From: Eubacterium barkeri
Lineage (GTDB): Bacteria > Bacillota > Clostridia > Eubacteriales > Eubacteriaceae
DNA length: 57,530 nt
Direction: 5' to 3'
NCBI RefSeq assembly: GCF_900107125.1
Contig: NZ_FNOU01000019.1
Span: forward strand, 4,849-62,378
The position numbers were made by a program, and so were the translations under genes. A model generated the notes under the pieces. That model ran no database searches. It saw nothing but the letters and a program-made list of their open reading frames with translations, and was not told the origin of the DNA. Positions 52,535-57,530 of this stretch are shown one piece after another (the first letter of the stretch is position 1; every line of letters starts with the position of its first letter).

Positions 52535-52806
52535 AATACAGTGATGGGGAGTAGTAAGATTTCCAGAAGGTACAGAAAGCCGCTGGCTGATGTGAAGCGG
52601 ACTGAACGGACATCTGAACTGGCCTTGGAGTAGCATGCTGAACCGCCAAGTAGGCATCGCCGGTATCTGACCGTTATATCAGGAGGATATAATCCCTTGG
52701 GACGTATCTGATAAAGGTAGCCAATATAGGCTGTGAATTAGAGTGGTACCGCGTAAGCGTCAACTTTCGCCTCTATGTCTTTTAGACATAGAGGCTTTAT
52801 TATTTT
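52535..52806 (+). promoter_or_regulatory. T-box leader, leucine (CTG) specifier
   Basis: Binds uncharged tRNA and switches between terminator and antiterminator. The T-box sequence AGAGTGGTACCGCG is at 52740-52753. Stem I shows the loop-E halves AGTA (52550-52553) and GAA followed by CTG G, so the specifier reads CTG for leucine, agreeing with leuA downstream. The terminator is the twelve-base stem at 52769-52795 followed by TTTATTATTTT. The T-box is complementary to the tRNA acceptor end through GGTACC-type bulge pairing as usual. Confidence 0.92.
52769..52806 (+). terminator. T-box regulated terminator
   Basis: GCCTCTATGTCT / AGACATAGAGGC with a TTT loop, then a T-rich tract. Its left arm competes with the antiterminator that includes the T-box sequence. 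Confidence 0.88.
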
Positions 52807-52828
52807 GGGAAAAAAGGAGAATAAAATC

Positions 52829-54511
52829 ATGATGAATCACAAAAAATACAGTCGGGGCTATTTTATGCCCCCGGTTTCCTCCCACAAATGGGTGGAAAAG
52901 GAATATATTACCGAAGCACCCGTTTGGTGCTCCGTGGACCTTCGGGATGGCAACCAGGCCCTGATCATCCCCATGAGTCTTGATGAAAAAATTGAATATT
53001 TCCAATATTTAGTTTCCGTTGGCTTTAAGGAAATCGAAGTGGGCTTTCCCGCTGCCTCTGAAACGGAATACCGTTTCCTCCGGGCTTTGATCGAGCAGGA
53101 CCTCATTCCAGAGGATGTCACCATCCAGGTGTTAACCCAGGCCCGGGAGCATATTATCCGTAAGACCTTTGCCGCACTGGAGGGCTGTAAAAAATCCATC
53201 GTTCATCTTTACAATTCAACCTCCCTGGCACAGCGTGAACAGGTCTTTCGAAAATCAAAGGAAGAAATCATTCAAATTGCCGTGGACGGCGCTGTGATGC
53301 TCAGGGATTTAGCGGCAGAAACCCAAGGAAATTTCCAATTTGAATACTCCCCGGAAAGTTTTACCGGCACCGAGGTGGACTTCGCCCTGGATATCTGTAA
53401 CGCCGTTCTTAATGTATGGCAGCCCACCGCGGATCATAAGGTCATCATCAATCTGCCCGTTACCGTATCCATGTCACTCCCCCATGTCTACGCCAGCCAG
53501 ATTGAATATATGTGTGATAATATGGCCTATCGGGAAAATGTCGTGGTGTCCCTCCATCCCCATAACGACAGGGGCTGTGCCGTAGCCGATTCTGAACTGG
53601 GATTACTGGCTGGAGCCGATCGCATTGAGGGGACCCTCTTTGGCAATGGGGAACGGACAGGGAATGTCGATATCGTTACCCTGGCCCTGAATATGTACAC
53701 CCACGGTGTGGACCCCAAGTTAAACTTCAATAATCTGCCAGAAATCACCGAAGCCTATGAACGCAACACCCGGATGCACGTCTACGAACGCCAGCCCTAT
53801 AGTGGGGCTCTGGTATTTGCCGCCTTCTCCGGTTCCCATCAGGATGCCATCGCCAAGGGGATGAACTACCGGGAGGAACAGCACACCAATAAATGGACGG
53901 TCCCCTATCTCCCCATCGATCCCACAGACTTAGGCCGGATTTATGAAAAAGACGTGATCCGAATTAATAGCCAGTCCGGCAAAGGCGGTATTGGCTATGT
54001 TCTGGAACAAAAATATGGCTATGATCTGCCAAAACTTATGCGTGAGGATCTGGGCTATACCGTTAAGGATGTCTCAGACCATAAGCATAAAGAGCTTTCT
54101 GCAGAAGAAGTTTACGATATCTTTAACACGACCTATGTGAATAAAGATGAACGCTTTTCCCTGCCAGAGTATCATTTCACCCAACTGCCTGAAGGACGGA
54201 TGCAGGCAGATGTCGTGGTTGAACGGGACGGCGTACAAAGCACCTGTTCCGGAGAAGGCAATGGCCGATTCGATGCTGTGTGCAATGCGATCAAGGGGAT
54301 CATGAACACGCCCTATACAGACTTAAAATACGGAGAGCATGCCCTGGAACATGGTTCTACTTCCAAAGCGGTTGCCTACGTTGGTATCACCCTGGAAGGC
54401 AATGGCACGATCTGGGGAGCCGGTATCGATAATGATATTATCGTGGCCTCCGTCAAAGCCTTGGTTTCTGCCATTAATCGTGCGATGGAAAAGCCTCAAA
54501 CACAGAATTAA
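52829..54511 (+). CDS. leuA: 2-isopropylmalate synthase (long form)
   Basis: Joins acetyl-CoA and 2-ketoisovalerate in the first committed step of leucine synthesis. The 560 residues have the HMGL-like barrel (WCSVDLRDGNQAL near residue 33; SLHPHNDRGCAVAD near 240 with the metal-binding His pair; LFGNGERTGNVD) and the C-terminal regulatory domain for leucine feedback (about 430-555). This layout is the long LeuA type of actinomycetes, yeast and some Clostridia (SRGYFMPPVSSHKW opening). GGAG lies nine bases before the ATG. It is controlled by the leucine T-box; no leuBCD follow. Confidence 0.95.
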   Translation: MMNHKKYSRGYFMPPVSSHKWVEKEYITEAPVWCSVDLRDGNQALIIPMSLDEKIEYFQYLVSVGFKEIEVGFPAASETEYRFLRALIEQDLIPEDVTIQVLTQAREHIIRKTFAALEGCKKSIVHLYNSTSLAQREQVFRKSKEEIIQIAVDGAVMLRDLAAETQGNFQFEYSPESFTGTEVDFALDICNAVLNVWQPTADHKVIINLPVTVSMSLPHVYASQIEYMCDNMAYRENVVVSLHPHNDRGCAVADSELGLLAGADRIEGTLFGNGERTGNVDIVTLALNMYTHGVDPKLNFNNLPEITEAYERNTRMHVYERQPYSGALVFAAFSGSHQDAIAKGMNYREEQHTNKWTVPYLPIDPTDLGRIYEKDVIRINSQSGKGGIGYVLEQKYGYDLPKLMREDLGYTVKDVSDHKHKELSAEEVYDIFNTTYVNKDERFSLPEYHFTQLPEGRMQADVVVERDGVQSTCSGEGNGRFDAVCNAIKGIMNTPYTDLKYGEHALEHGSTSKAVAYVGITLEGNGTIWGAGIDNDIIVASVKALVSAINRAMEKPQTQN

Positions 54512-54525
54512 TCTATAAACCACAA

Positions 54526-54559
54526 AGAGCCAGATACAGCGATTAGCTGTTCTGGCTCT
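54526..54559. terminator. Bidirectional terminator between leuA and typA
   Basis: AGAGCCAGA-T-ACAGC / GCTGT-TCTGGCTCT stem with a five-base loop, flanked by CTTT on the right and AAA on the left, serving both convergent genes. Confidence 0.85.
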
Positions 54560-54567
54560 CTTTATGG

Positions 54568-56385
54568 TTAGTTCCGTCTGAAACGACGACGATCTAATTC
54601 AGAAAGAATCTTCTTCCGAATGCGAATATCCGTTGGTGTTATCTCCACCAACTCATCGTCCTCAATAAACTCCAAGGCTTCCTCAAGGGTAAAAATCTTT
54701 GGATCGATGAGTTTCAAAGCATCATCAGCACCTGATGACCGGGTATTGGTCAGCTTCTTGTTCTTGATGGGATTCACCACCATATCATCACTACGGTTAT
54801 TAATCCCAATGACCATTCCTTCATAGACCGGTGTGCTGGGTCCTACCATCATGATCCCGCGATCACTTAAATTGTACAGGGAATAGGCCATGGTTTCTCC
54901 GGCAACACCAGAGATCAACACCCCATTCTGACGACCAGGAATTTCTCCCATATATGGTTCAAAGGAATTGAATCGACGGACCAGGGTGCCTTCACCGTGG
55001 GTATCATTGATAAACTCACTCTGATAACCCAAAAGTCCCCGGGTTGGTACATTAAATTCAAGATTGGTCCAGCCTTCATCTGAGGACATCCCCACCATTA
55101 ATCCCTTGCGAAGATTAAGCTTATTAATAACGGCTCCGGAATACTCATCCGGTACGCTGATTACAACTTGTTCTACCGGTTCCAGCTTCTTCCCATTTTC
55201 ATCCCGGTGCATGATAACCTCTGGCTTGGAAACCGAAATTTCGTAGCCTTCCCGGCGCATGTTTTCAAGCAAAATGGAAAGGTGCAGCTCCCCACGGCCC
55301 GATACCTTATAACCTTCAGTGGTATCTGGAAGTGGCTCAACTGTCATCCCAACATTGACTTCAAGCTCTTTTTCCAATCGAGCCTTAATGTGCCGGGTGG
55401 TCACAAATTTACCTACTTTCCCGGCAAAGGGTGAGGAATTAACCAGGAAATTCATGGATAGAGTTGGCTCTTCGATCTCGATTAATTCCATAGGCTGGAC
55501 CTGGTTGACTTCACCAATAGTTTCGCCAATGGAGATATCCGGAATTCCAGAAACCACGGCTATATCTCCTGCCTTAGCTTCTTTAACTTCTACCCGGGAT
55601 AATCCCCGATATACAAAGATCTGACCTACGCGAACTTTTTCAAAGCTACCATCCCGTTTCACCACCTCCAGGTTTTCCCCAGCATGGATGGTCCCATAGG
55701 ATACCCGGCCAATTCCTAAACGCCCGATATAATCATCATAGGCTAAGGTCGAAATCTGCATCTGGAGTGGCTCTAAGCTTAAATCCTCAGGAACCCCAGC
55801 ATGTTTAACAATGGTATCAAAAAGTGGGGTCAAATCCTTGCTTTCGTCCTCCATTTCATATTTGGCAATCCCTTCCTTGGCCACACCATAAAGGATGGGA
55901 AAATCCAATTGCTCGTCATTAGCCTTTAACTCAACGAACAAGTCAAAAACTTCATCGACAACTTCTTCGGCGCGTTGATCCTTTTTATCGATCTTATTGA
56001 TAAAAAGAATGGGGCGCAGTCCCTGTTCCAAGGATTTATTCAAGACAAAACGGGTCTGTGGCATGGGACCTTCACTGGAGTCTACTAACAAAATCACAGT
56101 GTCCACCGTCTTTAGAATTCGTTCTACTTCAGAAGAGAAATCGGCATGTCCCGGTGTATCGACAATATTAATCTTAATATCACCATGCATGATGGAACAA
56201 TTCTTTGAATAAATGGTGATCCCTCGTTCTCGCTCTAAATCGTTGCTGTCCATAATACAGTCAACGACCTCCTGATTTTCACGAAAGACGCCGCTTTGTC
56301 CCAGAAGGGCATCCACGAGAGTCGATTTACCAGCATCGACATGGGCGATGACAGCAATATTAATAATGGGCTGTTGTTCTTTCAT
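54568..56385 (-). CDS. typA: Ribosome-associated GTPase TypA/BipA
   Basis: Translational GTPase involved in ribosome assembly and stress growth. The 605 residues show G1 AHVDAGKST (14-22), G2 RERGITI, G3 DTPGHADF (about 75), G4 NKID (about 129), then EF-G-like domains II, III and V, and the TypA-specific C-terminal domain ([36 protein letters not shown]). The start has a modest AGGTAGGT site. It stands alone between its own terminator and that of the PHP gene. Confidence 0.97.
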   Translation of the reverse strand: MKEQQPIINIAVIAHVDAGKSTLVDALLGQSGVFRENQEVVDCIMDSNDLERERGITIYSKNCSIMHGDIKINIVDTPGHADFSSEVERILKTVDTVILLVDSSEGPMPQTRFVLNKSLEQGLRPILFINKIDKKDQRAEEVVDEVFDLFVELKANDEQLDFPILYGVAKEGIAKYEMEDESKDLTPLFDTIVKHAGVPEDLSLEPLQMQISTLAYDDYIGRLGIGRVSYGTIHAGENLEVVKRDGSFEKVRVGQIFVYRGLSRVEVKEAKAGDIAVVSGIPDISIGETIGEVNQVQPMELIEIEEPTLSMNFLVNSSPFAGKVGKFVTTRHIKARLEKELEVNVGMTVEPLPDTTEGYKVSGRGELHLSILLENMRREGYEISVSKPEVIMHRDENGKKLEPVEQVVISVPDEYSGAVINKLNLRKGLMVGMSSDEGWTNLEFNVPTRGLLGYQSEFINDTHGEGTLVRRFNSFEPYMGEIPGRQNGVLISGVAGETMAYSLYNLSDRGIMMVGPSTPVYEGMVIGINNRSDDMVVNPIKNKKLTNTRSSGADDALKLIDPKIFTLEEALEFIEDDELVEITPTDIRIRKKILSELDRRRFRRN

Positions 56386-56424
56386 AGTTACCTACCTTTA
56401 TAAAGGAATTAAATCAACAAAAAA

Positions 56425-56441
56425 CCGGGGTGAAGCCCCGG
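56425..56441 (-). terminator. Terminator of the histidinol-phosphatase gene
   Basis: CCGGGG-TGAAG-CCCCGG hairpin followed by TTTTTT on the minus strand, about 85 bases behind the stop codon. Confidence 0.85.
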
Positions 56442-56524
56442 ATGGTCGTTCATCTTAATGCGTTCATTTAATTTTACTGCAAATTTTACAACTTGACAAG
56501 TAATATTTTCATTTTAACGAAATC

Positions 56525-57310
56525 TTACAGCAAATGACCAACTGGCATCATTTCTTTAAAGGTATAAATCGCTTTAAACCCCATTTCCCTTAATTCATTT
56601 TGGGTTTCAAGAATCTTAAATCCCAACTCCTCCTGGTTATGTCCATCCGAACCAATGGTAATGATCTCACCACCTAAATCCTTGTAAAGACGGATGATCT
56701 CCCGAGAAGGGGTTAAATCCTTGAGCCCATAACGATAGCATGAAGTATTAATCTCAATCCCTCTTCCCCTATCGATAATATGTTTAAAAATCTCAGCGAT
56801 TTGATCACGGTTTCGTGTTGTTAAATAAGGGCCCCCTTCCACATACCGATTGATGACATCAACATGCCCTAAAAAGCTATAGTCATTGTATTGGGATAGA
56901 ACGGAAAGCAGTTCATTATAATATCCTTCCAATATGGCGACCCGGGATTTACCCTCTTGGTATTCATTGCGCCAAAATTCCTGGTTATTAATTTGGTGAA
57001 TGGATAAAATGACAAAATCAAAGGGATAAGCATCAAAGGTCTTCTGATATTCTAAAATGGTGTGGGACTGGATACCAAATTCGATCCCCTGACGAATTTC
57101 AATCTGGCCTTTATATTTTTTTTGATAGTCCCCAATTGTCTCTAAATACAAGGGGATATCACACTGATCGACGCTATCAATTCCATAATCAAGATGTTCA
57201 GCATAACCAATTTCTTCAAGGCCCAAAGCAATTGCTTGTTCGATGGATGATTTCATTGCATAATCCGAATCATCACTGAAAGCCGTATGTAGATGAAAAT
57301 CTGAATACAT
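56525..57310 (-). CDS. hisJ: PHP-type histidinol-phosphatase
   Basis: The 261 residues match the HisK/HisJ PHP family: opening SDFHLHTAFSDDSDYAM, IGYAEHLDYGID, QGIEFGIQSH (about 75), LSIHQINNQEFW, LGHVDVINRY (about 146), INTSCYRYGL and the closing TIGSDGHNQEELG. These give the trinuclear metal site. The family dephosphorylates histidinol phosphate in histidine synthesis. No other his gene is near, so a different sugar or nucleotide phosphate is possible. GGAGG precedes the start. Confidence 0.82.
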   Translation of the reverse strand: MYSDFHLHTAFSDDSDYAMKSSIEQAIALGLEEIGYAEHLDYGIDSVDQCDIPLYLETIGDYQKKYKGQIEIRQGIEFGIQSHTILEYQKTFDAYPFDFVILSIHQINNQEFWRNEYQEGKSRVAILEGYYNELLSVLSQYNDYSFLGHVDVINRYVEGGPYLTTRNRDQIAEIFKHIIDRGRGIEINTSCYRYGLKDLTPSREIIRLYKDLGGEIITIGSDGHNQEELGFKILETQNELREMGFKAIYTFKEMMPVGHLL

Positions 57311-57343
57311 GGGTCCTCCTTCATCAATTCAGAATAAAAAACT

Positions 57344-57370
57344 TTAAAAAAAAGAGCCTCGTGGGCTCTT
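57344..57370 (-). terminator. Terminator behind tRNA-Lys
   Basis: AAGAGCC / GGCTCTT stem with a five-base loop, then a run of eight T on the minus strand, eleven bases behind the tRNA CCA end. Confidence 0.8.
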
Positions 57371-57380
57371 GAACAGTCGA

Positions 57381-57456
57381 TGGTGACCCATGGGCGACTT
57401 GAACGCCCGACACCCTGATTAAAAGTCAGATGCTCTACCAACTGAGCTAATGGGTC
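57381..57456 (-). tRNA. tRNA-Lys (anticodon TTT)
   Basis: 76 bases on the minus strand. Acceptor stem GACCCAT / ATGGGTC, D-arm TAGCTCAGTTGGTAGAGC, anticodon stem TCTGA / TCAGG-type with loop CTTTTAA giving anticodon TTT, and T-arm GGGCG-TTCAAGT-CGCCC. CCA is encoded at the 3' end (57381-57383). Confidence 0.96.
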
Positions 57457-57530
57457 ATATGAAATGATGCCTCTCATCCAATGCGTACAGTCATCATATG
57501 GGGCAGTTTACCCCACTAAGCGATTCACAC

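Noticed and set aside
1..57530. CRISPR array, prophage or complete insertion sequence
   Set aside because: No regularly spaced repeats, no transposase or integrase and no phage genes were recognised on either strand.
57457..57530. Second tRNA or promoter at the right edge
   Set aside because: A GGGG..CCCC hairpin and a TATGAT are present, but no tRNA arms and no -35 at proper spacing; the region is cut by the window end.

Overview
The window looks like chromosome of an anaerobic, Gram-positive member of the Clostridia (Firmicutes). The support is pyruvate:ferredoxin oxidoreductase, an NAD-linked multisubunit [FeFe] hydrogenase, a T-box leader, sigma-A type promoters with 17-base spacers, strong AGGAGG ribosome sites, and the gene sets dut-ftsK-rimO-pgsA, cinA-recA, rpsO-pnp and yhaO-yhaN. 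A relative of the Eubacterium/Acetobacterium group would fit, but the genus cannot be fixed from this sequence. No phage, CRISPR array or full insertion sequence is seen.

Layout. 1-398 is a structured intergenic region with copy 1 of a 243-base repeat. 399-9227 (mostly minus) holds PFOR, a two-domain polyphosphate:AMP phosphotransferase, a 30-residue membrane peptide (plus), an archaeal-type ATPase, a zinc-ribbon protein and PutP. 9341-21540 (minus, read right to left) runs dut, repeat copy 2, ftsK, rimO, pgsA, yaaA, cinA, recA, htrA, response regulator, histidine kinase, RNase P RNA. 21559-24109 is rpsO-pnp with leaders. 24236-26332 is proB, a small membrane protein and a diacylglycerol glucosyltransferase-like enzyme. 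26478-29922 is a divergent pair: a Cache-like lipoprotein and an 859-residue protein joining a RecA/KaiC-like domain without P-loop to a PPDK-type ATP-grasp domain. 29973-34178 has an amino-acid symporter, a thioesterase and a NitT/TauT-type ABC transporter. 34326-37168 is marR-lon, and 37373-39292 is a surface 5'-nucleotidase.

39369-51429 is a 12-kb minus-strand run. It starts with yhaO-yhaN and continues with a regulatory block: two DRTGG proteins, an anti-sigma-like ATPase, a sensory-type [FeFe]-hydrogenase homologue and a PHP phosphoesterase. It ends in the bifurcating-type hydrogenase operon hydC, ATPase, [2Fe-2S] protein, hydB, hydA. The linkage suggests that redox or hydrogen sensing is coupled to hydrogenase expression or activity. 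PFOR would supply reduced ferredoxin and the hydrogenase would reoxidise ferredoxin plus NADH. The right end has uppP, a leucine T-box with leuA, typA, a PHP histidinol-phosphatase and tRNA-Lys.

The most unusual feature is the pair of 243-base repeats (107-349 and 20821-21063). They are about 90 % identical, in opposite orientation, with long imperfect terminal inverted repeats. Each is flanked by an exact direct duplication (22 and 21 bp) of a different rho-independent terminator hairpin. This is what a MITE-like element that inserts into terminators and duplicates the whole palindrome would leave behind.
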